DNA from: Silene conica
Taxonomy: Eukaryota > Streptophyta > Magnoliopsida > Caryophyllales > Caryophyllaceae
NCBI GenBank assembly: GCA_029255685.2
Contig: CM055315.2
Coordinates: forward strand, 56,763,181 to 56,827,180
Reading direction: 5' to 3'
Length of the DNA: 64,000 nt
This document shows, piece after piece, positions 1 to 11,369 of the stretch (position 1 is the stretch's first letter; each line of letters starts with the position of its first letter). A program made the translations under genes and the position numbers. The notes under the pieces were generated by a model, which saw only the letters and a program-made list of their open reading frames with translations, was not told the origin of the DNA and ran no database searches.

Positions 1-1407
1 GTGAAAGGACAACAAGATATCCACAAGGCAAGACTAGTTGCTAAAGGTTTCACCCAAGTGCCAGGCTTGCACTACGATGAGATCTTTGCACCCGTAGTCA
101 TGCTACGTTCCATTCGGATTATCTTAGCGATCGCCGCATTTCACGACTATGAAATCTGGCAAATGGACGTTAAAACCGCCTTCTTAAACGGTTATTTGGA
201 GGAAGAGTTGTACATGGTACAACCCGAGGGTTTTATTGATTCAGAACATCCTAAGAAGGTTTGCAACCTTAAGCGTTCCATCTATGGACTTAAGCAAGCA
301 TCACGGAGTTGGAATCATCGCTTCGACCAAGTGATAAAAGATAATGGGTTCATTCGATCACTCGAGGAACCATGTCTCTATATCAAGTCGAGTGGGAGCA
401 ATATTGTCTTCCTAGTACTGTATGTCGATGACATACTCTTGATTGGGAATGACATACCTCTCCTTTCTTCGGTTAAAGCATAGTTGAAAAACCATTTCCA
501 GATGAAAGATCTGGGAGAGGCACAAAGAATTTTGGGCATCCGTATCTACAGGGATAGATCATGACGGATGTTGTCTCTCAGTCAGGAGTCTTACATAGAT
601 AAGATTCTAGAGAGATTCAGCATGACGAACTCCAAGAAAGGGTTCCTTCCCATGGCTACTGGGCTTCACTTGAGCAAGACTCAAGAAGCTAAGACATTGG
701 AAGAGAAAGAGCGCATGAGTCGGATTCCTTATGCTTCGGCAATAGGATGGATCATGTATGCCATGATATGCACACGTCCCGACGTTGCATATGCATTGAG
801 TATGACAAGCCGATTCCAAGCTCATCCAGGTGAACAACACTGGATGGCCGTGAAAAACATTCTTAAGTACCTACGGAGGACTAAAGATTGGGGATTGACT
901 TACGGAGGCGACTCGACGCTCTGCGCCACGGGTTACGCAGATGCTAGCTTCCAAACGGATCGAGACGACTCGAAATCTCAGTCTGGATTCGTTTTTACTC
1001 TTAATGGCGCTGCTGTCAGCTGGAAAAGTTCTAAACAAAGTGTTACAGCAGATTCTACAACTGAGTCCGAGTACTATGCCGCTTCGGAAGCAGCTAAGGA
1101 ACCAATCTGGATGCGTCAATTCTTACAAGGACTATCAGTAGTGCCTAGTTCGAATGACCCGATCACCATTTATTGTGACAATAAAGGTGTCATCTTCCAA
1201 GCTAAGGAGCATAAGTTTAACAACAAAGCTAGATATGTACAACGGAAAGCTCATCTAATCAGAGATTACGTGGAGCAAAAGGAGATATTTATTGATAAGA
1301 TCGCTACGGATGACAACATAGCTGATCCTCTCACGAAAGCATTACCACGTGATAAGCATGAATGGCACATTAATTCCATGGGAATCAGATGTGTTCCTAA
1401 GTTGTAG
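1..1407 (+). pseudogene. copia A reverse transcriptase-RNase H region (fossil)
   Basis: Seen: the translation has the copia RT signatures KARLVAKGFTQ, MDVKTAFLNG, YGLKQASRSW and the catalytic box LYVDDILLIGND, then a Ty1-type RNase H stretch with GYADASFQTDRDD, SQSGFVFTLNG, STTESEYYAASEA and the C-terminal IADPLTKAL. In the family these copy element RNA into DNA and remove the RNA strand inside virus-like particles. The upstream integrase, protease and gag are beyond the left edge. It is a broken copy. Close similarity to 59925-61294 shows both belong to one family. Confidence 0.92.
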
Positions 1408-2273
1408 TACTCTTTTATGAATTCATGTTATAATTCATCTTCTTGTGTACTCTATTACAACCTCATTGTTATGATATTTAATGTTTTGTTTTTCATGTGA
1501 AATTGTACGCCAATTTTGAACACCACAAAGTGAACTGATCAACATTACATCGTTTTTGGTCCTTGATTACCCACTTGAGCTGATAACTCAGGTAATCATT
1601 TTGTGACGTTGGTTGATGGTGGGTTCAACGAGCCATAAGTCAAACAGTTGACTGACCAATCACAAAGGCGAGTTATACGGATATCTCGTAGGACACCTCG
1701 TGACAACGTTATGGAGTCCTAAATGTTTTATAACATTGGGTGCCAGGTCGTGGATAGGACCTCCATAGTGTTCCATAGAGTCGAGTCTTTTGACTTTCAA
1801 CTGTCTCTTGAGATTAGGGCAGATTTTGGGTAACTTTGGTTTCTTTCCCACGGTCTTCCGTAACAGGGGCCAAGAGGGCTTTTTATGGGTTATTTCATGC
1901 TGCGCTTACATCTGCAGGATCCGAGTTGAGGGAAATATCCAAACCCTTATCAGGATTTTATCATTTCTCAGGGCCACTCGAGGAGTAGTAACTGAAATGC
2001 ATGGCCATGCTCGAATACAGATTCGTTTTATCAGTTAAGTTACTCTCTAGTCGGGGAAACCACTCTTGATACAGATCACCTGTGAGATACGACCTTTGCG
2101 AATACGGATTTGCAAATTGTCTTACATTGAGTGTGAGAAATTTTAAAAGGATATGAGAATCGGTTATCGTACCTACACTTGTACGGACAAGTGGGAGTTT
2201 GTTGGAGCTTGTGTCCTCCACATGTAGTGTGATAACGACATTGCACATACCCTTGTACGGACAAGTGGGAGAT
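1408..2273 (+). other. copia A 3' untranslated region and polypurine tract
   Basis: No gene is visible here. The stretch is shared with copy C (61295-62147). It ends in a polypurine tract GTGGGAGA at the LTR edge, preceded by the hairpin CTTGT-acgg-ACAAG. About 90 bp upstream (near 2176-2215) lies a second copy of the hairpin, tract and LTR-like start (TGTTGGAGCTTGTGTCC), so the LTR edge is tandemly duplicated. Short open frames in this stretch (for example 1961-2503 minus) look like chance. Confidence 0.75.
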
Positions 2274-3287
2274 TGTTGGGGCTGGTGTCCTTGACAGTTA
2301 GTACAATAACTTACTAAATCTCTTAAAGGATCACAAGGGCATACTTCAGTATTATTATCAGTTGATCCACGTTTATCAATAACGGTTGGCTTGCTAGATA
2401 AGTTTGACGTTATTGTCATACGGATGGCGGTGATCAACTGGTCCTTATACGTTACACCTATAGGACACCTTTGAGAGATGTGAAGGTATGAAAATACAGT
2501 CACATTTATGCCGGATACGACTAAACAGTTAGTCAGAGGTATTGACTATTAAATTAGTCAATGAGATGTTGAGATTATTATTTAATACCGATTAAATAAT
2601 TTTAGCTAATAGGGATTACATGATTAATTCGTAAAATTAAATATAAACGGTTATATTTAATTAAATGTTGAATTCGCGTATTAATATAAACAGTTATATT
2701 AATTTGACTAATTATACAATATCGTAATTTTATCAGACCATTATTAATATATCAACTGTATTAATATCTAATAACATGTGTGCGATTTATAATAAATACC
2801 TGCGAATCATATTTTAGCAAAACGGTTCGAATCACGCATTGGAATAAGGTAAGAGTGGAAAGCCCACTCCTACACGAACCCTAATTCGGCCGAACCAAGT
2901 AATACAAAAGGAGAGGACTTCTCCTTTTGTCAGGTTACTGCTTTTTGACTAATTCTACTGATAATCACATCTCAAGAATAATTAGGGTTTTTGAGAGCAT
3001 CCTTCTCCCAAAAACTCAGATCTCACATCAAAACTCACAAAAGCTCTCCCCATATTGCAAGGCAATTGGAGAGTATTTCTAGCACACGCGGCATCATCTC
3101 AATCTAAGTCTTGGGTGCAAGTTATAGGAGGGAATTTGCTTTAATTCATGTTCTTAGGCCAATCGCGCAAGGACCAAAGGTTGTATTCTTTTTCATGTTG
3201 TTTTTCTTATCTTATGACTATAATCACACTTGTAAATTTTGTTATAATCCTTCATGTTTTAGGGTGAATTCATGTTATATTCCCACA
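2274..3287 (+). repeat. 3' LTR of copia A
   Basis: It starts TGTTGGGGCTGGTGTCC directly after the polypurine tract. The same start occurs at 62148 in copy C. The end near 3287 is a best guess (TTCCCACA) with no partner LTR to confirm it. The body is AT-rich with short palindromic stretches around 2560-2800. Confidence 0.75.
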
Positions 3288-3636
3288 TACAATTCCCATA
3301 TACTCACCTTACATCATTTATCATGAAACTATTCATATATATATGTCTTACAAAATAAAAGGTTTATATAATTCGCATCAATTAACATTCGGGCAGAATT
3401 TCGTCAACACGTAGCTACATAATTTGTCACGTTGCAAACAATCACTAAAATTATCAAAAGATCAAGCATTATCATGAATAATCATCACTTTAAAACATTT
3501 TGAACTTTTGAAGCATTGAGGTGGCAATTTGTGACAATTTATAGATACGAGTCAAAAGACATTATTACAAGTTATAGATCGAAACAATACTACACGGAGA
3601 TATTCTGACTCTTCTTTACTAAAACATTGTTCTTGT
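3288..3636. other. unassigned flank, probably part of old Gypsy region H
   Basis: About 350 bp of AT-rich DNA between the LTR of A and the target duplication of D. Once D is set aside it continues at 40212. No coding signal is seen. It is assigned to H only by continuity with the leader-like DNA at 41600-42200. Confidence 0.4.
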
Positions 3637-4903
3637 TGAAGGAAAATGTGAGTCATACTAACATGTTCTAAGAGTCGTTAGTCTTACTAATAGTTTAACA
3701 AATTAACTCATTAATTTAGTCTATCTTATGCATGCAAAGTAAATGCGGAACAACAATGGAAAGGGTCTTACAATCGGTCCGAGAAATGCTAGGACGATCC
3801 TCCACGGAGCAACCAAGATAACTTGCCTCCTTTACGATGCACCAAGACCTACCCTTAAATACCGAATGCAGGCACGGACTAGGTGAACAAACAAACGGTT
3901 TTTACCTTAAACAAGTTCTAACTTTATTAGAACCTTAACCGAAAATATTGTAATACTTATTATGATATTATCAAATAATATTATGAGGTTTTTATAATTT
4001 TCTCACACTAGAATTTAGTATGCTTTTATTAACTTATGTATGAAAAAAACTCTTTTGTATGTGTCTTACACATATATGTAGAGGGATGGGAGAGGGTGAG
4101 TTGTGCCATGTGGGTTAAGCCCTAGGGAAGGGTTAGAGCCAAATTTGGCTTACCCATAATCATAGGCTCTTTAGCCAATAATTAGAGTTAAGGCTATGTT
4201 GTCATCATGTCTCTTAAAATGAATTAAACAATTTAATTCACCCATAACACAAAACCACATGGTCCATTAAGTTATAAAATGAACTCCATTTTACAATTAT
4301 ACTTTTGTACAAATAATAAAATGTAACATCCCATGTCACATAATTTATTTGTATTAATTTTAAAATAAACATTTATCAAATAAATATTATTTCAAAATTA
4401 ATTAAATCATATTTAACAAAATTAATTTAGTAATTCGTAATTACCGTCCCAATAAATGGTTATTATAATAATCGTCAATACGATATATAACATTTGTCAT
4501 AACCATGATTCATTCATATTCAAATCTCGACATTTCATAAATATCGATTCATATTCGATAATCGACACATTTCAATTCAAATATAAATCTTACTTTAAGA
4601 TTCAACCTCTGATTACTTGATATACGGTTTTAAGGAGTTCGATCAATTCGTATCATACATAATTGATCAATACATATATTTAAGGGGTTAGTCCTATAGG
4701 TGTGACCTAAAGGGATCAACTGACCACCACCGTCATACGACAGTAATGTCAAACTCTAGTCAGCCAATTATTACCGATTAATGTTGGTCAGTTGACAATA
4801 TCAAATAACGGATCGTCCCTTGCATATTCTTTTCATAAGATTTATGACAATGATTTTTATCACTGTCGTGTCCGCACTATTGTTGAGGACACATTTCCCA
4901 ACA
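3637..4903 (-). repeat. 3' LTR of D
   Basis: It is 1267 bp, equal in length to the partner at 38940-40206. On the minus strand it begins TGTTGGGAAATGTGTCCTCA, the same start as the LTR of B, and ends TTCA at 3637. The target duplication CTTGT flanks its outer side. Confidence 0.93.
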
Positions 4904-6580
4904 ATCTCCCACTTGTCCTCGACAAGTGTGCATCACCAATTCTCTTGTCCTATTACGTCATCTCCCACTCAATGCAAGGTGTCTTCCAGGTCGTACTTGC
5001 ATTTGATCATATCTTGAGCGGTTTTCTCGATCTGGAGATTTAGCTGCTTTGACCGGAATTATCTACTATAGATACCTCCCGAGCGTGGCCACGCATTTTC
5101 AGCTAAACTTCTCCTTGAGTGGCCCTGAGATTTAAGACAACCCCGACGAGGGACTGCACAATTCCTATCCTACTGTTCCCTTCGACTAACACAGTCCATC
5201 ATGACCCAAAAGAAGCCCATTTGACTCCCTTTAACGGTAGATCGTAGAGCAAAAATCAAAGTCAATCTGAGGTTGTGTCACCTTGGGCGAACAGTCTCAA
5301 GTCTAAGAATCGACTCATGTGAATAATATAGTAGCTCTCGCCACGACCAGGCTAATTATAAAATTTCCAGAACTCTATAAGCGGTCACTTAATGCCCGAC
5401 AGAGTGTTACACAGTCTGCCTATGTGATCGACTAGTCATCCCATATGACATTATGACATTTGAATTTGCCATCAATCGCCTCACACTCTAGTCGCTTCGA
5501 GACGTCACCTCATACAAGCGACTATGGGCTATACTAAGTTAATCCAGTTCACTTATGGGGTTCAAAATTGTCTCTTACAACCCATTTGGATTTCACAAAG
5601 TATAAATTGTGAGTTAAAAATAACTCAAATGATAAGAGTGATTGTTAAGTGTGAACAGTCAATACGATATTACTGCTCCACATTAACAATCTTTGATGCT
5701 CATACATCAATTTGTATTAATGGTTTACTATGTGAATATATCATACATTCATATCTTTTAAACCTACAAATTTCGGTTTCCTTATGACTCATATTATCTC
5801 GCATAATATGATCTTATTCAAGTACATTTCAAGTCCTTATACTCGACTCGAGTCTCCTTACTTTAAGGAAGCTCCCACTGTTTTCATAAAACTCATGACA
5901 TGTCATCCTTATGAACATAGTCATATTGTACTAGAATTCATATTGTACTTTACCTAGATTCGATCCATCAGTCCTCCTTGAGAAACTTATATCGAAATAA
6001 GGTTTTGTTTCAACTTTCGGCATTTTAATCAAGGTTATATGAATTAACATTTTCATATCTTGGATTCAAATCCAAACCTTGTAAACTAATCGGTGACGTT
6101 TCATTATCATATAATAAACTCACTTATGATTTATGTTCTTAACATACATTCATCTAGAATTGAAACCTCATATTCTTTACCTTTTAAAGAATCACCATTC
6201 GCTCTTAATGGTAGGTTCCGTTTCCTTAATAACATTTCTCCCACTGAATTTCGTATCACTATCTTATAGTTTGATAACTCCCACTATCTTCATAGTGTTA
6301 TGGTAACTTTTTCAAACATCTTCTCAACTTACAATGAACATTTTATTCACTTCAAACATCTTCTCAACTCACTATGAACATTTCATTATCCTTCCCACGG
6401 AAAGAATATTAGTATTATCATGAGAACGGGAGACGATTTCTCCTCTATTATCTTTATCAAACAGAAACATTAACATCATGGAAACGATTTCCTTCCGTTA
6501 CCACTCGCGATTCTCTTTGTCCTCTCTAGGAACTAATGACAACATATGGAACATTTCTTTTTGTGTCCTCGCGTAGTTTC
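4904..6580 (-). other. D internal 3' region (non-coding)
   Basis: It begins with the minus-strand polypurine tract and hairpin (ACTTGT-cctcg-ACAAGT near 4911-4927 on the plus strand). The remainder matches in outline the 3' region of B (18732-21112) in reverse orientation. No integrase, reverse transcriptase or RNase H motif is seen in any frame. It is cut at 6580 by insertion B. Confidence 0.75.
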
Positions 6581-6765
6581 TGTTGGGAAATGTGTCCTCA
6601 ACAATAGTGCGATCACATAATTAAATCTCATAACGAGAATGCGCAAGGGATGATACGATTTATATTAGTCAACTGACCAACATTAATCGGTAATGATTGG
6701 CTAGCTAGATTTTGACATTACAGTCGTATGACGGTGGTGGTCAGTTGAACCCTTTAGGTCACACC

Positions 6766-9686
6766 TATAAAACCCCTCGCGGCAGCGGAAAAGTAAACAT
6801 ACAAAACATGCCAAAAATACGCGGAATTTAAAACTTTTGACATGATAAGAAAACATGCGAAGTGTCTTAACAATACTAAACATGCGGAAGAAAATAAAAC
6901 ATAAATAAGTATTAAGTGCGATACAAAACAGCCCGGGATAGCATATCCCTATAGGCACAAAATGCTGAAAAGTAAGTCTAAGGTCTAGCTACACGATAAA
7001 GGCAAAAGTCAACGATGAAGGATCATCGCTCTCTAGCCTCAACGTAACCCCCTGCAAACAGCCTCATGTACTTACACACATACAACATGTGCGCCACAGT
7101 CAGTGGGGAGTGACTAGAGTGCTCCTAGCCACCTATTGTCAATAACATGTAACACGTAAAACATCCAACATACTCCGACATTTATAACATGTGAAGCATT
7201 TATAACAATATCTCATCTTTCATAACATCATGCAATACTATGCAAAGGCTCTCAACCAACTTCGGAAACTATTTGGCAGGAGAGCCGGTTTCCCTTCCGG
7301 GGGGTCTTTCAATCCAAACCATTTACGAAACTAGACTAAGAGTCGTCCAATGCCTTGGACGAACAATACTAAAATAACCAAGTATCATGCATTCACAAAC
7401 ACAACTAAAGCATACTCAACATCCGATTATATCAACAAGAGATAGGTCACCAAGTGACTCGATTCCAACAACTATAGGTCAGCCAAGTGACTCTACAAAC
7501 AAGAGATAGGTCATCCAAGTGACTCGACTCTTACTACCATAGGTCAGCCAAGTGACTCTACAAACAAGAGATAGGTCATCCAAGTGACTCGACTCCAACA
7601 ACTATAGGTCAACCAAGTGACTCTACGAACAAGAGATAGGTCACCAAGTGACTCGACTCTTACTACTATGAGCAGGCCGACAATCGACTCGTCTATATAC
7701 TACGACATCCCCAATCTCAGACTATACAACCCCCTGGTAGGACGACATCAAATGACTGTCCTAGTCTAAACCTGGCCAGACTCTCGGAACGCAAACGAAT
7801 CACGATCCCCGATTCGAAAAGTGCACAAGGCACCCCCAAGACCCGAACTAGCTAGGAACGAGATATGCCCGAAGGCGGGCAGACAATCTAAAACCTTACC
7901 GTGAGACCAAGTCACTACGGCCAACCAGCTACACAATGCAATCAGGTGAGAACTCGAGTACTATAGCAGCGCACAACAGGTTACACAAATCACAATATGT
8001 CATCTCAAAGATGTACAATAACTCAAACTCGAATGACAATCATTTCGTATATATCTCATCTCTAAACATCCATGTAACACTTAGCCGGCTTCGGAAACTA
8101 ATTTGAGGCGAGAGCCGGTTTCCCTTCCGGTTGCCCGGCCGGGGGGTCTTTCTCCTCAAATCCATTTCCGAACCCAATATAAGTGCCGCCCAATTTTTGG
8201 GACTTCAACAAGCATAAAATTCATATTTTATAACATATATTCTTTACGGAAATCATTACGCAAATAAAATAACAAAAGAATCTTAAATTAAATATATAGT
8301 TCATTCGGAAAAGAGAAACAAGAACTAATTTAACATTTCACGTTATATCCTCATATTTTCTATATAAAATTAACATGTGTGAAAATTAATATAACAAGTC
8401 GTATTTTAATTATTCGGGAAACCGATTAACTAATTAACCATTTAGACATGCTTCTTAAAATAAAACCATAACCCATTACTAATTCGTAACGATTTCTAAC
8501 GTATTATATTTAATCGTAAACAAGCTAGCAAGAACGTACGTAAATTAATTAATTCAAGCAGGCAGGCTAGCACATACGTAAAATAATATAATAATAATAA
8601 AATAATAATCTAACAATCATAACTATGCACAGCAACAACGGTTTTCTGGCTTTTTCTTATTGACATTTGCGACCAAAATTTCTTATACATTGCGTTTTTC
8701 AAAGAGCCAAAACCTGAGAACAAGAAGGCGAGATATTTCGAACAATATTTCACACAATCTGCAGCAATAGATTTACGAGTTGCAGTTAGTAGTAGTAGCA
8801 CCGAAAACGCAGCATTTCCATAGCAGTAAACAACACTATCATTAATTTACATCAGCAATAACAGTACCAACATTCAACAGAGTAATAAAACATATTAATA
8901 CGAGTAGCAGCAGCTTGAAGGCACCACAACCACGATGGCAATAAATCGTTCAACAGATAACATTGCGCAACAACACGAATTTGTGACGGATATAAATTAC
9001 CCATTAAGTATTAAACATAAAATTCATATCAATTTCACACAAACAATAAGAAGTCACATGTCCAATTAATTTAAGACAAAGGCCGAGTTTCTCATTATCG
9101 TCACCTTAAGAGAGCGATTCTTCACTTCTAATCTTCTACAATATACGAGTCTTTGTCCGGGTCGTCCGAGTCGACACCTACAAACAACAAAAACGGGTTC
9201 TTAAAGGGTATTTCGAGTTTTCCCCCAAAACAGTCCCAAAATGAAAGTTAATGAAACGGAAATTGAAAGAGATAGAAAGATTGCAAATCTCGAGAGGATT
9301 CCGAAAATATAAAATTTACCTCGATCGGAGTTCGGGAAGGGGTCGAGATCGTAGTTTAAAGCTTTGAAGAAAAATAAAAATGGTGATATTTTGTTTACTG
9401 TGAAATGAAATAAAAAGGAGGAATATGTCGATGGATGGTTCTTGTAGGGTTTTCAAGTTGTCCTTTCACTTTTACTTGAGTCGGGTTTATTTTCTTAAGC
9501 GATACGGAAACTCAAGTCGGAATTAAAATGCTAAGTAAAACGATGTCTTAAGATTAAAATATCTTAAGACGGAACTTAACGGAGAATTTCAGCTAGAACT
9601 TACGATTTACTATTAAAATAATATTATATTCCGTAAAATAATTTAAAATCATTAAAATATTATTTACGAAAATACGGGATGTTACA
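6766..9686 (-). repeat. 3' LTR of the LARD
   Basis: It is 2921 bp. The plus-strand left end reads TATAAAACCCCTCGCGG (the partner has TGTAAAACCCC) and the right end reads GGGATGTTACA. It holds an internal minisatellite (7435-7670). Open frames inside it recur in the partner LTR only because the LTRs are copies. Confidence 0.92.
7435..7670. repeat. minisatellite inside LARD LTR (first copy)
   Basis: Roughly three and a half tandem units of about 65 bp, each made of two half-units containing ATAGGTCA(G)CCAAGTGACTC. The same array is in the other LTR at about 12039-12270, so it was present before insertion. Confidence 0.85.
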
Positions 9687-11369
9687 ATCACCCCATCTTT
9701 CAAAAAGTTTCGTCCTCGAAACTTGAAAGCAGTTACAAGGACAACAGTAACAACTAAAACTTTCACGGAAACTTGGATATACAAAACTTAGGCTTCTTCC
9801 ATAATTTCAAAAGTAAAATCCATAATCCAGCCTCCATCAAGGAACGTTGGGGTTCTCATTGCGCATTCAAGAACCTGACATTCTAATCCGAAGGCAAGTC
9901 CAAGGTGAAAATCAATGAAAAATTTTAAAATTTAGATCGATCGGGTGTTGATAGTTATAGTACAGATTATCAGACGTCTCCAATAACGAGTTCAAATGGC
10001 AAATCAACGCTGAAATCCATCAAAGTTGAAAAATTTTCAACTTTCTTCAAACTAAACCTTCCAAAAATAAACTTTTATTTCAAATTTCTCAAAAAGAGTA
10101 AAGTTGCAAAAGTATGAAAGTTTAAAATCCTCAGGAAGGAAAACAATTCAAACGATTACAGAAGGCACAGAGACAACCACTTAAGATCAAGGAGGCGGAG
10201 ACAACAGAGATCGAGTCAAGAAGGATGAGAACTCTTCGGAAAACAGAAGGCATCAACCGCTCAGTCCACAACCGAAACCTTATCACAACGATCCTCTCAC
10301 TACTTGTGGAAAACGAGTCATGAAACATTTAAACTCGACTCTCAGGAACATTCCGACATCCTCAAGTTTCAGAAACTCTATCCACCAACGATTCACTCCA
10401 TGCCAACCACCCGCAAGGGAAGGATCCTTAAAATTCCTCAAGCAATGGTCAATCCCTCAAAGTTTACATCTCAGGTTCTTTCGACACTCATTCATTACTA
10501 TCAACGGTTTTTATTCTCAATGTAAAGTTTTTCCTTAAGTCCAGCATATTCTCAAGGTCAAGTAAAACCAAATTACCCCACTCTTCCATTTATCATCACT
10601 AGCTCTCGGACCTATTTCTCCAATTCCATTTATGACTTCCAGTATCTCATCTAACTTCTCCAATGGTACCTCTCAACCCACTAAATTTCACGATTCCAGT
10701 ATGATTCTCAAGGCTAAGTCCCACAGAATACCACAAGTACAACACAACCTTAAGGTAGGTATTCAATCACTCACTCTCACTCTTCCCATTAGATTAACAA
10801 CTATACACTAGGATCATCAAAACATGTCTCACAATACCTGTTACAATTTCCTCAAATAACAACATTTCTCCAACACACGGGTCACAGTTATCCTAGAACT
10901 AATTCCTCAAAACTCAATCAAGGGGAAGTTTACTTACAAGGTATCTTAGGAAGGCGAGCAACAAGAATAAGGCGGAAAGATAAGAAGATAGATTTCAGAG
11001 TAAGACTGACAGGAATTCAAAAAGAAAGGAAGTGCATCAAGAGATACAGAAGAAGGTGATGCATAAAGAATAAGAAGAATCTTGGGAATCCAGAAGCATC
11101 CTCCAATAGTAGCACGGATCTTCTAACTTCGGTAGTAGGCACCGATCTTAATCGTCAAATGGATGAGCTCACAGTTCGTCGATTTGAAGATATAAAAGTA
11201 AGATAAATAACAATCAACAAACATGTTAGACCTAGTAAAAGCAATCACACTACAGACTACCACTTGTCCTTACGTCTACCCAGTCTCTCTTTCATTATTC
11301 AAATTTTTGGTCAAGTTAAGTTTGGGGATTACATGAGTGCGTCGGGAGCGATAATGCTCTGATACCAAC
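9687..11369 (-). other. LARD internal region
   Basis: 1683 bp between the LTRs. On the minus strand it opens with the Met-tRNA primer site at 11356-11367 and closes with a polypurine tract at about 9688-9700. No gag, protease or polymerase motifs are seen in any frame. Short open frames around 10131-10538 on both strands look like chance. Confidence 0.85.

Larger units (their letters stand above)
1..3287 (+). mobile_element. Ty1/copia retrotransposon A, 3' part
   Basis: Seen: the window opens inside a copia polyprotein (reverse transcriptase), followed by RNase H, an 870-bp 3' untranslated stretch, a polypurine tract and a 3' LTR starting at 2274 with TGTTGGGG. The LTR end at about 3287 (TTCCCACA) is inferred from the expected CA terminus, because the 5' LTR and the left target duplication lie outside the window. 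The same family recurs at 58524-62755 (C) and, inverted, at 62755-64000. It is broken, with a small number of breaks (one to a few) in the visible part. Family order INT-RT-RH in copy C fixes the superfamily as Ty1/copia. Age cannot be read from LTRs here. Confidence 0.9.

Noticed and set aside
1961-2503. 180-codon minus-strand frame
   Set aside because: It crosses the 3' untranslated region and LTR of copia A and is partly repeated at 62048-62329 for the same reason. No recognisable domain.
6701-6958. 85-codon minus frame, with a relative at 11329-11562
   Set aside because: It lies across an LTR edge and is duplicated through LTR copying; the N-terminal part differs only where the flanks differ.
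7435-7670. CRISPR-like array with regular repeats
   Set aside because: Tandem minisatellite without unique spacers, inside a retroelement LTR in a plant genome.
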